DNA of 64,000 nt, taken from Gilliamella sp. WF3-4. GTDB lineage: Bacteria; Pseudomonadota; Gammaproteobacteria; Enterobacterales; Orbaceae. Position 1 is the first letter of the stretch, and each line of letters starts with the position of its first letter. This document shows positions 17,725-27,805 of the stretch, piece by piece. The translations under genes and the position numbers were made by a program. The stretch is from assembly GCF_001690275.1 (NCBI RefSeq), contig NZ_LZGW01000052.1, positions 108,139 to 172,138 on the forward strand, written 5' to 3'. The notes below the pieces were generated by a model that saw only the letters and a list, made by a program, of their open reading frames with translations, made no database searches and was not told where the DNA came from.

Positions 17725-19098
17725 CTAGGATAATTGTTGCTTTGCATTTTTAATTGCTAATTTAACTTGTTGTGGTGAAACCCCGCCTTTAGCGCAACGT
17801 TTGGCTAAGCATGATTCTAACGATAATATTGAATAAACGTCATTACCAATGACAGGGCTAAATTTCTGTAATTCCTCAAGCGAGAGCTCTTCAAGCGCCT
17901 TTTTCTTAGTGATTGCATCAATTACTGCTTCACCAACAATATGATGTGCTTCCCGAAATGGTATACCTTTGGCAACTAAATAATCAGCAAGTTCGGTCGC
18001 ATTGGAATAACCTTGTTTAGCCGCTTCTTGGCAGTTTGCATAGTTAATTTTAATATCTTCTAATACTAATATGGCAATATCTAAACATTCATGCCAAGTA
18101 TCCAGTGCATCAAATAGATGTTCTTTATCTTCTTGTAGATCTTTATTATAAGCAAGCGGTAAACCTTTCAAGGTCATAAGCGCTCCAGTTAATGCGCCAG
18201 CCACTCGACCTACTTTGCCACGAATTAGTTCTAATGCATCGGGATTCTTTTTTTGTGGCATAAGTGACGAGCCCGAAGTAACGCGATCAGATAATTCAAC
18301 AAAGTTAGCTTCACCACTGTTGAAAATGATAAGATCTTCAGCAAAACGTGATAGATGCACCATACCAATTGAAGCATTATTTAATAGCTCAAGAATGTGA
18401 TCACGATCAGACACCGAATCTAAACTATTATTTGTTGCTACCGAAAAACCTAACCAATTTGCTAATTGATCGCGATCCATGGGATAAGCAGTTCCAGCCA
18501 ATGCACCTGTCCCTAATGGGCTTACATCTAAGCGTTTTAAGGTATCTTGTAAACGACTAACATCACGGGTGAGCATTTCAAAATAAGCTAAACACCAATG
18601 TGCAAATGTGATTGGTTGTGCTCGCTGTAGATGGGTATAACCAGGCATAACAGCATTTTGATGTTGTTTTGCTGTTGTAACGAGAGAATGTCGCAATTGA
18701 TTAATGGTATTAATTAAATAAGGAATTTGATCTTTACACCATAGTTTTAGATCAGTGGCGGATTGATCGTTGCGGCTTCGACCTGTATGTAATTTTTTAC
18801 CCAAATCACCAATTTTCTCGATCAGTTTTTGCTCAACCCAACTGTGTATATCTTCAGCATCACTTTGTAAAATCTGATTGGGATCTTGTTGTACCAAAAC
18901 CAGTAATTCGTTCAAAGCTTTTTCTAACTTTTTTTGCTCATCATAAGATATAACGTTAACAGTCACCAATGCTTTTGACCAAGCAATTGAACCAATGATA
19001 TCTTGCTCTGCAAGACGATAGTCAAAGCGCAATGAATCATTAAAATGCTTAAATTGTTGATCTGCCGCTTGGCTAAAACGCCCACCCCATAATGCCAT
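17725..19098 (-). CDS. argH: Argininosuccinate lyase
   Basis: 457 residues, same length as Escherichia coli ArgH. It splits argininosuccinate into arginine and fumarate, the last step of arginine synthesis. The fumarase/aspartase-superfamily signature [12 protein letters not shown] is at about residues 277-288, with TGRSRNDQ near 107 and [10 protein letters not shown] near 155. It starts [10 protein letters not shown] behind GAGGTAATT. Last gene of argC-argB-argG-argH, 134 bases after argG with a hairpin in between. Confidence 0.97.
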   Translation of the reverse strand: MALWGGRFSQAADQQFKHFNDSLRFDYRLAEQDIIGSIAWSKALVTVNVISYDEQKKLEKALNELLVLVQQDPNQILQSDAEDIHSWVEQKLIEKIGDLGKKLHTGRSRNDQSATDLKLWCKDQIPYLINTINQLRHSLVTTAKQHQNAVMPGYTHLQRAQPITFAHWCLAYFEMLTRDVSRLQDTLKRLDVSPLGTGALAGTAYPMDRDQLANWLGFSVATNNSLDSVSDRDHILELLNNASIGMVHLSRFAEDLIIFNSGEANFVELSDRVTSGSSLMPQKKNPDALELIRGKVGRVAGALTGALMTLKGLPLAYNKDLQEDKEHLFDALDTWHECLDIAILVLEDIKINYANCQEAAKQGYSNATELADYLVAKGIPFREAHHIVGEAVIDAITKKKALEELSLEELQKFSPVIGNDVYSILSLESCLAKRCAKGGVSPQQVKLAIKNAKQQLS

Positions 19099-19150
19099 AA
19101 TTACCTCTATATTATTTTTAATAACTAGTTAAACCCGTACAATTTTATCT

Positions 19151-19195
19151 AAAATAACAACATACAGACATTAGCCTGTATATTGTTGTTATTTT
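19151..19195 (-). terminator. Hairpin between argG and argH
   Basis: Arms AAAATAACAACATACAG and CTGTATATTGTTGTTATTTT pair along about 17 bp with a 3-base bulge and an 8-base loop. It is terminator-like, with T-rich ends in both directions. Because argH has no other obvious promoter, it may cause partial termination or mark processing within the operon. Confidence 0.5.
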
Positions 19196-19232
19196 ATTTG
19201 TGATATCGGAAATCACTTTTTTACTTTTGTTG

Positions 19233-20516
19233 CTATGTTTTACTCTCTGGTTCCGCTGTTTTAACAGATTTAGCTGATTTGGTCTTTTGAGCGGGTTGTT
19301 TTTTCTTATCTTCATTTAAAGCTCGTATACGTGAGGATAACGAGAATAGACGAATAAAGCCACCTGCATGGCTGTGATCATAAACTTCATCTTCTCCAAA
19401 TGTTGCAAACTCTTCATTATATAGACTATTCGGCGATTTTTTTTGTACTGCTGTTGCATTACCTTTATAAAGTTTAACAACAACTTCGCCTGTCATGTCT
19501 TGTGCTAATACTTCAGCGGCCGCTTGAATTGAACGGCGATATGGAGCAAACCAACGACCATCATAAACAACATAAGCCATTTCAATTCCGAGTTGTTCGC
19601 GCCATTTAAAGCTGTCACGGTCTAAGATTAATTGCTCTAAACCACGTAATGCTGTCATCATTATTGTGCCACCTGGAGTTTCATAGCAACCACGTGATTT
19701 AATGCCAACTAGGCGATTTTCAATAATATCTACGCGACCAACACCATGTTTTGCACCAATTTTATTCAGTGTTGCCACGCAATTGTAAGGCGATAATTTT
19801 TTGCCGTTAACCGACACTACTTCACCTTTTTCTATTCCAATAGTAACCAGTTCTGGTTTATCTGGCGCATCTTCGGGCGAAACAGTCCAAGCCCAGCAAT
19901 CAGCATTAGCCTGGTTCCAAGTACTTTCTAGCACACCACCTTCAGTCGAGATATGCCATGCGTTTTCGTCACGGCTATAAATTTTTTCAACCGTTGCCGT
20001 GGTTGGGATTTTACGAACTTTTAAATAATCAATTAACGCTTCACGTGAACGTAGATCCCACTCACGCCAAGGTGCAATGACTTTTAGTTGTGGTGCAAGT
20101 GCAGCGTAAGTTGTTTCAAAGCGTACTTGGTCATTACCTTTACCTGTTGCACCATGACATAGTGTATCTGCACCAACTTCTAATGCATATTCTACTTGTG
20201 CTTTTGCAATAATTGGACGAGCCATCGAGGTACCAAGATAATAAGTGCCTTCATATAAGGCGCCTGTTTTCAAAACAGGGTATACATAGTCTTTAACAAA
20301 TTCTTCTCGTAAATCAACCACTTTACAAGCCACAGCCCCCGAGGCTTTAGCTTTCTTTTCGACATCTTTTAATTCTTTGGGATCTTGACCTACATTAGCA
20401 ACAAAAGCGTAAACTTCACATCCGCCATAGTTTTCTTTTAACCAAGGAATAATTGCTGATGTATCCAAACCACCTGAATAAGCTAATACAACTTTTTTTG
20501 TTCCACTTTTTTTCAT
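19233..20516 (-). CDS. argG: Argininosuccinate synthase
   Basis: 427 residues. It condenses citrulline and aspartate using ATP to give argininosuccinate. The ATP pyrophosphatase loop AYSGGLDTS is at residues about 12-20; [12 protein letters not shown] near 120 binds citrulline/aspartate. It is of the short (about 400 aa) class, not the longer Escherichia coli type, and carries an extra Lys/Gln/Ser-rich tail after about residue 400 ([17 protein letters not shown]), likely disordered. The start has GGGTG upstream. Third gene of the arg operon. Confidence 0.97.
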   Translation of the reverse strand: MKKSGTKKVVLAYSGGLDTSAIIPWLKENYGGCEVYAFVANVGQDPKELKDVEKKAKASGAVACKVVDLREEFVKDYVYPVLKTGALYEGTYYLGTSMARPIIAKAQVEYALEVGADTLCHGATGKGNDQVRFETTYAALAPQLKVIAPWREWDLRSREALIDYLKVRKIPTTATVEKIYSRDENAWHISTEGGVLESTWNQANADCWAWTVSPEDAPDKPELVTIGIEKGEVVSVNGKKLSPYNCVATLNKIGAKHGVGRVDIIENRLVGIKSRGCYETPGGTIMMTALRGLEQLILDRDSFKWREQLGIEMAYVVYDGRWFAPYRRSIQAAAEVLAQDMTGEVVVKLYKGNATAVQKKSPNSLYNEEFATFGEDEVYDHSHAGGFIRLFSLSSRIRALNEDKKKQPAQKTKSAKSVKTAEPESKT

Positions 20517-20618
20517 GTTACACCCTTTCCAAATTAACTTACGATAAATAAATGCGTTAAAGATATGTACTTTTATATTTGTATTGATGATAACTAGCCT
20601 AATACAAATACTTATTAT

Positions 20619-21398
20619 TTAAGCAATAATTTTTGTACCCGTTGCTCCTGATATTCCATTAAATAATTTGATAAGTTGATCGGACTCTTTCCAACTGGCA
20701 ATCACAATCGGCTGCCCCAGTTCTTTAACTGCTTCAAAAGCCGAATTCACTTTTACCACCATACCATCGGTAATAATACCTTTAGCGATCAATTGATCCG
20801 CCTGCGGTTGTGTTAAAGACTCAATTCGTTGCTTATTTTCGTCAAGCACGCCAACGACATCAGACAATAATATTAAGTCTGCACCTAAAGTTTTAGCGAG
20901 CGCTACCGCAGCATGATCGGCATTAACATTCATCATTTGCCCACTTTCGGTGATGCCAATTGAGCTAACAATTGGCAAATAACCTGCATTAATCAGTAAA
21001 TTTATTAATGTAGGATCGCCTGCTTGAGCTTCGCCAACATAACCTAGCTCTTCCGAAATTTGTTTGACTTTAACACTATTACCATCAGCAAGACAGAGCC
21101 CAACACTTGGTATTTGATGTTTTTTAGCCTCAGACAATAATTTGGTGTTTGCGCTACCAGCAAGGCTTCCTACAATAACATCAATTTGATCAGCTGGCGT
21201 TACACGTAGCCCATTTCGGCGTACTACGGGTAAAGAAAGCCTATCCATTAATGAATCAACTACCGTACCACCGCCATGAACAATAATTAAAGATCGTTGA
21301 TAATTCTTTTTATATTCACTAATAACAACAAATAATTGGCTTAAGGCATCTTTGTTATCAAGTAATACGCCACCAAGTTTTATAATTAATGGTCTCAT
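20619..21398 (-). CDS. argB: Acetylglutamate kinase
   Basis: 259 residues (Escherichia coli ArgB 258). It phosphorylates N-acetylglutamate, the second committed step to ornithine. Amino-acid-kinase motifs: [10 protein letters not shown] at the start, VHGGGTVVD near 40, and [15 protein letters not shown] near 160 with ADLILLSDV. It lacks the N-terminal helix of arginine-inhibited, hexameric enzymes, so control is probably transcriptional. Start behind AGGAAACTAAA; about 70 bases after argC. Confidence 0.97.
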   Translation of the reverse strand: MRPLIIKLGGVLLDNKDALSQLFVVISEYKKNYQRSLIIVHGGGTVVDSLMDRLSLPVVRRNGLRVTPADQIDVIVGSLAGSANTKLLSEAKKHQIPSVGLCLADGNSVKVKQISEELGYVGEAQAGDPTLINLLINAGYLPIVSSIGITESGQMMNVNADHAAVALAKTLGADLILLSDVVGVLDENKQRIESLTQPQADQLIAKGIITDGMVVKVNSAFEAVKELGQPIVIASWKESDQLIKLFNGISGATGTKIIA

Positions 21399-21465
21399 TT
21401 TAGTTTCCTAGTAATTTAACTTATTGTTAAGATGTTCAAAATTTAAAATAGAAATTAGTCCATTT

Positions 21466-22476
21466 TTATAATAATGCGGTTGTTTCATCAAAACCATACC
21501 GAATGTTCATGCACTGTACAGCCTGCGTTGCTGCGCCTTTTAATAAGTTATCCTCAACAGAAATTAAGATTAAATGACGATCTTTTAATACAAAGCCAAT
21601 ATCGCAATAAGGCAAACCAACAACTGATTTTAATGCAGGCAGATCTTTTTGATACACTCGAATTAAAGGTTTATTTTGGTAGTATTTATTTAAAGCAGCA
21701 AGAATGTCTTGTGATGTTACACCCGCTTTTACTCGGCAAGTGATTGTGGCGTGGATACCTTGTTTAAAACTACCTAGATGCGGTGTAAAAATAACTTCTT
21801 GCCCTAAGTGCGTTGCAATTTCGGGCTGATGGCGATGAGTAAATACCCCATAAGCATGTAAACTTACTTCGCAAAATAAATTATTATGTGAAGGTTTTCG
21901 GCCTGCGCCACTCACACCACTTACAGCATTAATTACCGGCCATTGTGAATTATCCAATAAATTCTCTTCGATTAACGGTTTTAGTGGTAATTGCGAAGCG
22001 GTAGGATAGCACCCAGGCACAGCAATAAGCTGTGCATGTTTGATCTGCTCAGCATTCCACTCAGCTAAACCATAAACAGCTTTATCTAACCATTTAGGGT
22101 GTTGGTGCGTGAAACCATAGTAATCGCTATAAAAAGTAGCACAATTCACCCTAAATGCGCCTGACAAATCAAATACAGTGCAACCATGCTCTAAAAAGTA
22201 AGGAGCAATATTGTGACTAACGGTATGTTCGGTGGCTAAAAAAACAATATCAACATCATTGATATAAGCAGAATAATCAGACGTGGCTATAAGTGGCAGA
22301 TCAATAACCCCTTTTAGCTGAGGATGCAGCTCATAATCAGAAATCAGCCTGCCACCATCTTGACTATTTTCCGACACAATTAAAGCGGTAAGTTCGACAT
22401 GGGGATGCTTGTGCAAATAATAAGCTAATTTTGCGCCCGCATACCCGCTTGCACCGATAACAATTGCCTTTAACAT
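21466..22476 (-). CDS. argC: N-acetyl-gamma-glutamyl-phosphate reductase
   Basis: 336 residues from the chosen ATG (22474-22476). It reduces acetylglutamyl phosphate with NADPH. It shows the Rossmann start [13 protein letters not shown], the active-site cysteine in [14 protein letters not shown] (near residue 155) and the catalytic His region HRHQPEI. An ATG two codons upstream exists, but AAGGA then sits only one or two bases away; with 22476 the spacing is 5, and the protein then begins MLKAIVIG like Escherichia coli ArgC. First gene of argCBGH; two ArgR boxes lie 70-110 bases upstream. Confidence 0.97.
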   Translation of the reverse strand: MLKAIVIGASGYAGAKLAYYLHKHPHVELTALIVSENSQDGGRLISDYELHPQLKGVIDLPLIATSDYSAYINDVDIVFLATEHTVSHNIAPYFLEHGCTVFDLSGAFRVNCATFYSDYYGFTHQHPKWLDKAVYGLAEWNAEQIKHAQLIAVPGCYPTASQLPLKPLIEENLLDNSQWPVINAVSGVSGAGRKPSHNNLFCEVSLHAYGVFTHRHQPEIATHLGQEVIFTPHLGSFKQGIHATITCRVKAGVTSQDILAALNKYYQNKPLIRVYQKDLPALKSVVGLPYCDIGFVLKDRHLILISVEDNLLKGAATQAVQCMNIRYGFDETTALL

Positions 22477-22548
22477 ATTCATCCTTATTAATTCTTACGC
22501 AATAATTGTGCATATAGTAAGCCATTCAAAAGACTAACACAAGCACAA

Positions 22549-22566
22549 AATGAATTTTTATTCACT
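22549..22566. promoter_or_regulatory. ARG box 1 (ArgR operator) upstream of argC
   Basis: AATGAATTTTTATTCACT matches the ArgR half-site pattern TGAAT-4-ATTCA exactly. It is centred 82 bases upstream of the argC start. Confidence 0.85.
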
Positions 22567-22569
22567 TTT

Positions 22570-22587
22570 TATGAATTTAATTTCATT
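22570..22587. promoter_or_regulatory. ARG box 2 (ArgR operator) upstream of argC
   Basis: TATGAATTTAATTTCATT has TGAAT-TTAA-TTTCA, one mismatch to the ArgR pattern. It is separated from box 1 by 3 bases (21 bases centre to centre), the classical spacing of tandem ARG boxes bound by one ArgR hexamer. The argCBGH operon is therefore almost certainly repressed by arginine. Confidence 0.85.
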
Positions 22588-22668
22588 ATTTCTATCGAAA
22601 TTGATTTTAAGATAAGGCTTAAATGCTAAAACATTTTTTGCAAAAATAAGGTGCAAACAAATAATGTT

Positions 22669-22698
22669 AATACCTACCAATAACGATCGGTAGGTATT
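22669..22698 (-). terminator. Terminator of pepD
   Basis: Perfect 10-bp stem AATACCTACC / GGTAGGTATT with a 10-base loop, beginning 12 bases beyond the pepD stop. The minus-strand T tract is poor. Confidence 0.6.
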
Positions 22699-22710
22699 TA
22701 ATGAGCTATA

Positions 22711-24174
22711 TTATTTTAAAAAACTTGCTGATTTTAATATTGCTATCAATAATTCCCAATAACGATAAACACTTTGGATATTGACTTTCTCATCTGGGGA
22801 ATGTGGTGAAACAATTGTTGGTCCAATTGAGATCATATCCATATTTGGATAACTTTGCTTAAATAGACCACATTCCAGCCCTGCATGTATCACCATTATT
22901 TTTGCCTGCTGAGAAAAAATTTCGTGATATTTACCTTTTGCAAGTTTAAGTAATTGCGAATCTAAATTGGGTTCCCAACCCGAATAGCCACCACTGATTT
23001 CGTAATTAGCATTAATAAGTTGGCTAAACGATACCAAGGTTGATACAACAGCATCTTTTGCACTATCCACTTGAGAGCGAATCAAAAAATGGGCATTAAA
23101 TTGGTTGTCTTCGATACTGACTATACCTAAATTAAGTGATGTTTCAACCACACCATGAAGCTGATCGCTCATTCTAATCACACCATTAGGTGCGGTATTG
23201 AGATAGTTTATAATCTTATTTTGATGTTCAGCTGTTAATACCCTTTTGACTTTATTAGATTCAACTTCAGATAATGTTATTTCGATAGAAGGTTCTACAT
23301 GGCCTAATTCGTTGTGTAAAATAGTTTGATATTGTTTAACAATGGCTTCTAATTTAGGTAGATCTTGTTTATTTAAAGTGATTTCAATAAAAGCTTCTCT
23401 TGGAATAGCGTTACGTAGTGAGCCACCTTTTATGTCGGCTAATCTAAATGGGATATCTTGTACATACTGCGCTAAAAAGCGAGCCATTAATTTGATTGCA
23501 TTACCACGCCCAAGGTGAATATCACAACCAGAATGCCCACCTTTTAGTCCTTTTAGTGAAATGCTTATATAACAATCATGCTTTTCCGGTATTACCGCAT
23601 AGGTCACAGCAAAAGTTGTGGAAAAATCAACACCTCCAGCACAGCCCGTAAATATTTCCCCCTCATCTTCAGAATCAGTGTTAATCAAATAACGGCTCTT
23701 TAACCAATTAGGTTGTAAACCAAAAGCACCGTGCATACCTGTTTCTTCTGAGGTCGTTATTAATACTTCAATCGGCCCATGTTCAACAGCCGGATCAATT
23801 AACACAGCTAGCGCAGATGCTAAGCCGACACCATTATCTGCACCTAACGTGGTACCTTTGGCTTTTACCCATTCACCATCAACATAAGCTTGAATTGGAT
23901 CAGTGAAAAAATCGTGCACAGTACCTTCATTTTTTTGTGGCACCATATCCATATGAGCTTGCAAAGCAATCGATGGACACTGTTCCATTCCTTTGCTTGC
24001 TGGTTTAGTGAGTAAAATGTTACCTACTTTATCAAGTTTGCAGTCGATATGATGCGTATTAGCAAAATCGACAATGTATTTAGTTATCATTTGCTCATGA
24101 TGAGATGGATGCGGGATTTTACAAATATCATTAAAAATCTGCCAAACAAATTTGGGTGCTAAAGTAGAAAGCAT
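22711..24174 (-). CDS. pepD: Aminoacyl-histidine dipeptidase (peptidase D)
   Basis: 487 residues (Escherichia coli PepD 485), an M20-family di-zinc dipeptidase that hydrolyses Xaa-His and many other dipeptides in the cytoplasm. Metal and catalytic motifs: QAHMDMVPQ near residue 80, GADNGVGLA near 118, TSEETGMHGA near 149 and the C-terminal VIHAGLECGLF. Start behind GAGGTTATATC. A lone gene divergent from gpt, with its own hairpin downstream. Confidence 0.96.
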   Translation of the reverse strand: MLSTLAPKFVWQIFNDICKIPHPSHHEQMITKYIVDFANTHHIDCKLDKVGNILLTKPASKGMEQCPSIALQAHMDMVPQKNEGTVHDFFTDPIQAYVDGEWVKAKGTTLGADNGVGLASALAVLIDPAVEHGPIEVLITTSEETGMHGAFGLQPNWLKSRYLINTDSEDEGEIFTGCAGGVDFSTTFAVTYAVIPEKHDCYISISLKGLKGGHSGCDIHLGRGNAIKLMARFLAQYVQDIPFRLADIKGGSLRNAIPREAFIEITLNKQDLPKLEAIVKQYQTILHNELGHVEPSIEITLSEVESNKVKRVLTAEHQNKIINYLNTAPNGVIRMSDQLHGVVETSLNLGIVSIEDNQFNAHFLIRSQVDSAKDAVVSTLVSFSQLINANYEISGGYSGWEPNLDSQLLKLAKGKYHEIFSQQAKIMVIHAGLECGLFKQSYPNMDMISIGPTIVSPHSPDEKVNIQSVYRYWELLIAILKSASFLK

Positions 24175-24323
24175 GATATAACCTCAAAATTAATTAAGTT
24201 AGTATTAAATTAAGGAGTGGTTTTTTTTAACTAATCACTCTATAATAAGGTGCAATTTTACATCTATTTTTAGTTCATGAATATTTATTTATTCACACAT
24301 TCGATTAAAATTGCAGGTTACTC

Positions 24324-24860
24324 ATGTCAACAGAACAAACTTTATTAACAGAAGAAGAAATCCAAGCCAAAAAACAACACAAAGCAGAACTTATTGCTGA
24401 AAAGAAAAAATTCACCGTTACCTGGGAAATGTTGCAATCCTACGGGCGTCAACTATCAGAACGTTTATTACCTGCTAATCAATGGAAAGGTATCATTGCC
24501 GTTAGCCGTGGTGGTTTAGTCCCTGCCGCTATTTTAGCTCGAGAACTTAGTATTCGTTATGTTGATACTGTTTGCATTTCAAGTTATGATCACGATCATC
24601 AACGCGAAAAACTGATCCTAAAGCAAGCCAATGGTGATGGCGAAGGCTTTATTGTCGTTGATGATTTAGTCGATACGGGCAACACTGCTCACACTATTCG
24701 TGAAATGTATCCAAAAGCTCACTTTGTTACTATTTTTGCAAAACCAGCAGGTAAACCACTTGTTGATGATTATGTTGTAGATATTGCTCAAGACACTTGG
24801 ATCGAACAACCTTGGGATACAGGTGTTATGTTTGTTAAACCTATTTGCGATCATAAATAA
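24324..24860 (+). CDS. gpt: Xanthine-guanine phosphoribosyltransferase with N-terminal extension
   Basis: 178 residues; residues about 29-178 align closely with Escherichia coli Gpt (152 aa). It salvages guanine and xanthine with PRPP at the inner membrane face. Motifs: [10 protein letters not shown] near 59, [12 protein letters not shown], and the PRPP loop [12 protein letters not shown] near 112. The first 25 residues are an extra Glu/Lys-rich segment ([20 protein letters not shown]) absent from the Escherichia coli enzyme; no later in-frame ATG could serve as a start before the fold begins. It is followed by frsA, as in enterics. Confidence 0.95.
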   Translation: MSTEQTLLTEEEIQAKKQHKAELIAEKKKFTVTWEMLQSYGRQLSERLLPANQWKGIIAVSRGGLVPAAILARELSIRYVDTVCISSYDHDHQREKLILKQANGDGEGFIVVDDLVDTGNTAHTIREMYPKAHFVTIFAKPAGKPLVDDYVVDIAQDTWIEQPWDTGVMFVKPICDHK

Positions 24861-24883
24861 TCAATAAGGATACCAAGGTTGTT

Positions 24884-26140
24884 ATGGCAGCTACCGAAAA
24901 TCTAACAGCACAGATATTCAAACCACAATTGAATTATCCTGAGACTTCGACGCTAATTAACCGTACTGATAGTAGTAATGGCAGTAGCATTAGTGCGTTA
25001 GATGGAGAGGTCGACTCAAAATGGTATCGAATTGTCAACCCCATTTTGTGGCATTGGCGGGGGTTACCAAAATTAGAAGCTGAAGCGGTTTTATCAAAAA
25101 TTGCCGCTTCAACAAGATGCCACACAAATGATAAATGGTTAGATACTGTTATCGGTTATCAATCTGGTAACTGGATTTATGAGTTTTTAAACCAAGCAGC
25201 AATGTGGCAAACTAAAGCAGAGTCAGTAGATAAAACAAATCTTACCGATGCAGATAAAGATAAGCTACTCAACGAGTACCTTATTGCCAGTGAATATGCA
25301 AGTATTGCCAGTTATCCACATTTTAAAAATGATGAGCTGGCAATGTATGCCCAAGCCTGTGCTTATCAAACTTATTCCAAAGCCCTTAATTTTTCACCTT
25401 TTTTGGTTAAAGAACTTGAATTTAGAGTTGATAATCACAACGTTAAAACAATTTTACACCTACCAAAAACTGAAGGGGCTTGCCCTGTGGTACTAATCTG
25501 TAATGCTTTGGGTAATTTACAAATCGATTATTATCGATATTTTAGTGAATTTTTAGCCCCTCAAGGGTTTGCCATGTTAACTGTTGATTTACCTTCTGTT
25601 GGCTATAGCCGTAATTTTGCTTTAACACAAAATAGCAGCAAAATTCATCAAGCTATATTAGAGCAATTGTCCAACATACCATGGATTGATGATCATCGTG
25701 TTATTGTTGCTGGTTTTCGATTTGGTTCGCATATTGCCACTCGCTTAGCTTATTTAATGCCAAATAAAATTAGAGGATTATTTAACTTTACGCCATTTGT
25801 TCATCAAATTTTTGCTGACAAAGAACTGCAAAAAGATCTCCCTAATAGTTATAAAGATATGCTAGCTAGCCGTTTGGGTTTACCTTCGATATCCAATCAG
25901 CAATTAGCCGCAGAGCTAAATTATTTTTCTCTAAAAAATCAAGGTCTTTTAACACATGCTTGCCAAGTACCGGTCATGAATATCATTTTTGAAAATGATA
26001 AATTAAGTAATCTTAGTGAAGCAAAATTGATTCATTCAACTAAACAAAATAAAATAGTAACCGTGCCAAAAACACCACTACAAAAAAGTTTACATCAGGC
26101 GTTAACCCAATCAGTCAAATGGATGAGGTCTGTTTTATAA
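24884..26140 (+). CDS. frsA: FrsA esterase/pyruvate-metabolism regulator-like protein
   Basis: 418 residues (Escherichia coli FrsA 414), with the N-terminal helical part and a C-terminal alpha/beta-hydrolase fold from about residue 185. The nucleophile-elbow region reads VIVAGFRFGSHIA, with Arg where a hydrolase would have the catalytic Ser-type residue, as in the FrsA family. FrsA has been linked to the fermentation/respiration switch through EIIA-Glc, though its enzymatic role is disputed. It follows gpt by 23 bases and precedes proB, the enteric order minus crl and phoE. RBS CAAGG. Confidence 0.9.
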   Translation: MAATENLTAQIFKPQLNYPETSTLINRTDSSNGSSISALDGEVDSKWYRIVNPILWHWRGLPKLEAEAVLSKIAASTRCHTNDKWLDTVIGYQSGNWIYEFLNQAAMWQTKAESVDKTNLTDADKDKLLNEYLIASEYASIASYPHFKNDELAMYAQACAYQTYSKALNFSPFLVKELEFRVDNHNVKTILHLPKTEGACPVVLICNALGNLQIDYYRYFSEFLAPQGFAMLTVDLPSVGYSRNFALTQNSSKIHQAILEQLSNIPWIDDHRVIVAGFRFGSHIATRLAYLMPNKIRGLFNFTPFVHQIFADKELQKDLPNSYKDMLASRLGLPSISNQQLAAELNYFSLKNQGLLTHACQVPVMNIIFENDKLSNLSEAKLIHSTKQNKIVTVPKTPLQKSLHQALTQSVKWMRSVL

Positions 26141-26167
26141 TTCACGATTAACCAAAAGAGTCATATT

Positions 26168-27277
26168 ATGTCCAATAATAAACAACAAACTATTGTTGTT
26201 AAATTAGGCACCAGTGTACTAACTGGTGGTACTAAACAGCTAGATCGGGCACGAATAGTTGAGTTGATACGACAATGTGCAACTTTACATCAAAATGGAC
26301 ATAAAATTATTATTGTTACTTCTGGCGCCATTGCCGCAGGTCGCGAATACTTAAACTACCCTACCTTACCTAATACTATCGCCTCAAAGCAATTACTCGC
26401 CTCTGTTGGGCAAAGCAAACTGATACAACTTTGGGAACAGCTATTTTCTATCTATAAAATCTATATTGGCCAAATGTTACTAACTCGTGCAGATCTAGAA
26501 GATCGTGAAAGATTTTTAAATGCACAAGATGTATTAAAAGCCATGTTAGATAATCGTATCGTTCCTGTAATCAATGAAAACGATGCAGTAGCGACAGCCG
26601 AAATAAAAGTGGGCGATAACGATAATTTATCTGCCCTTGCTGCTATTTTAGCTCAAGCTGATAAACTGATATTATTAACCGATATTGATGGTTTATATAC
26701 AGCCGATCCAAGAACAGATAGTAATGCAAAACTTATCCAAGAGATCGACCAGATCGATGATAATTTACGTAGTATTGCTGGTGGTAGTGTTTCTGGACTG
26801 GGTACAGGAGGTATGAGCACAAAATTACAAGCTGCGGAAATTGCAGGTAGCGCAGGTATTGAAGTGGTAATTGCAGCTGGAAATAGATCTAATGTGATTA
26901 TTGATATTATCAATAATCAATTTGTTGGAACAAAATTTTTGCCGCAAAAAACGCCACTAGAGCACCGAAAATACTGGTTATTTGGCGCGCCTAAAGCTGG
27001 TAAAGTATTTTTAGATGATGGTGCGGTTAATGCAATATTAAACAACGGTAGTTCACTACTACCAAAAGGCATTATAAAAGTTGAAAAAAACTTTTCTCGT
27101 GGTGAAGTGATTGATATTTGTAATAGCATCGGCAAGCATATTGCTCAAGGTGTTAGCCGATACAATAGCGATGCACTGAGGCAAATTGCAGGACACCATT
27201 CAAAAAAAATTAGCCAAATTATTGGCTATGAATATGGTTCTGTTGCTGTTCATCGAGATGATATGATAATTAAATAA
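26168..27277 (+). CDS. proB: Glutamate 5-kinase
   Basis: 369 residues (Escherichia coli 367). It phosphorylates glutamate, the first step of proline synthesis. Residues 1-260 form the amino-acid kinase domain ([27 protein letters not shown] near 140, [12 protein letters not shown] near 217); residues about 280-365 form the PUA domain. The partner gene proA is not adjacent but at 48.3-49.6 kb, so the usual proBA operon is split. It is in line with gpt and frsA, with a 27-base gap. Confidence 0.96.
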   Translation: MSNNKQQTIVVKLGTSVLTGGTKQLDRARIVELIRQCATLHQNGHKIIIVTSGAIAAGREYLNYPTLPNTIASKQLLASVGQSKLIQLWEQLFSIYKIYIGQMLLTRADLEDRERFLNAQDVLKAMLDNRIVPVINENDAVATAEIKVGDNDNLSALAAILAQADKLILLTDIDGLYTADPRTDSNAKLIQEIDQIDDNLRSIAGGSVSGLGTGGMSTKLQAAEIAGSAGIEVVIAAGNRSNVIIDIINNQFVGTKFLPQKTPLEHRKYWLFGAPKAGKVFLDDGAVNAILNNGSSLLPKGIIKVEKNFSRGEVIDICNSIGKHIAQGVSRYNSDALRQIAGHHSKKISQIIGYEYGSVAVHRDDMIIK

Positions 27278-27805
27278 CAGATAATTGAATTAATATTTTT
27301 CCGATATAACCCAATCATAAACAAAAAATAATGTATTATTGTATTAAACGATTAACTCATTAGGATAGAAAATCAAGTCATCTTAAGGGAGAATCTAATC
27401 CAAAGTTTGCGTATTTACTCATTAAAAGTGATGAGAAGTTCTGTTACCAAATTCTACAATAAACCAACCGATTGTAGCGTTACAATTTCAGGTTTCGCAT
27501 TATGAGTTCTTCAAAAACTTATTATATAGCTAAATACATCATCTTTTGACCAAATCATCCATCGGAAACCTTACGTTTCTCAGATTGTTAGATAACTCCA
27601 TTACTAAATCTTTGAAGATTTTTTATTCATTTTCAGTTGCTTATTTTTTGTATATTACAAATATTAAAAATAAGTAAATACAACAATTATTTATAGGATT
27701 GGATAAAACACATTTTCAGCCAATTATTGCAGCGCTTATCACATCACTTGCTGTTTATAAAATGTGTTAATCCTTTTAAAACTTTAGCTGTTCCAATTAA
27801 ATAAT
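27278..27805. other. Intergenic region with an inverted repeat
   Basis: About 530 bases between convergent proB and mdtK with no supportable gene. Near the mdtK end, AACACATTTT (27707-27716) and AAAATGTGTT (27759-27768) form 10-bp arms around a 42-base loop. The arms extend imperfectly on both sides (GGAT..CAGC). This could be an end-to-end transcript structure or a trace of a small mobile repeat. Confidence 0.4.
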
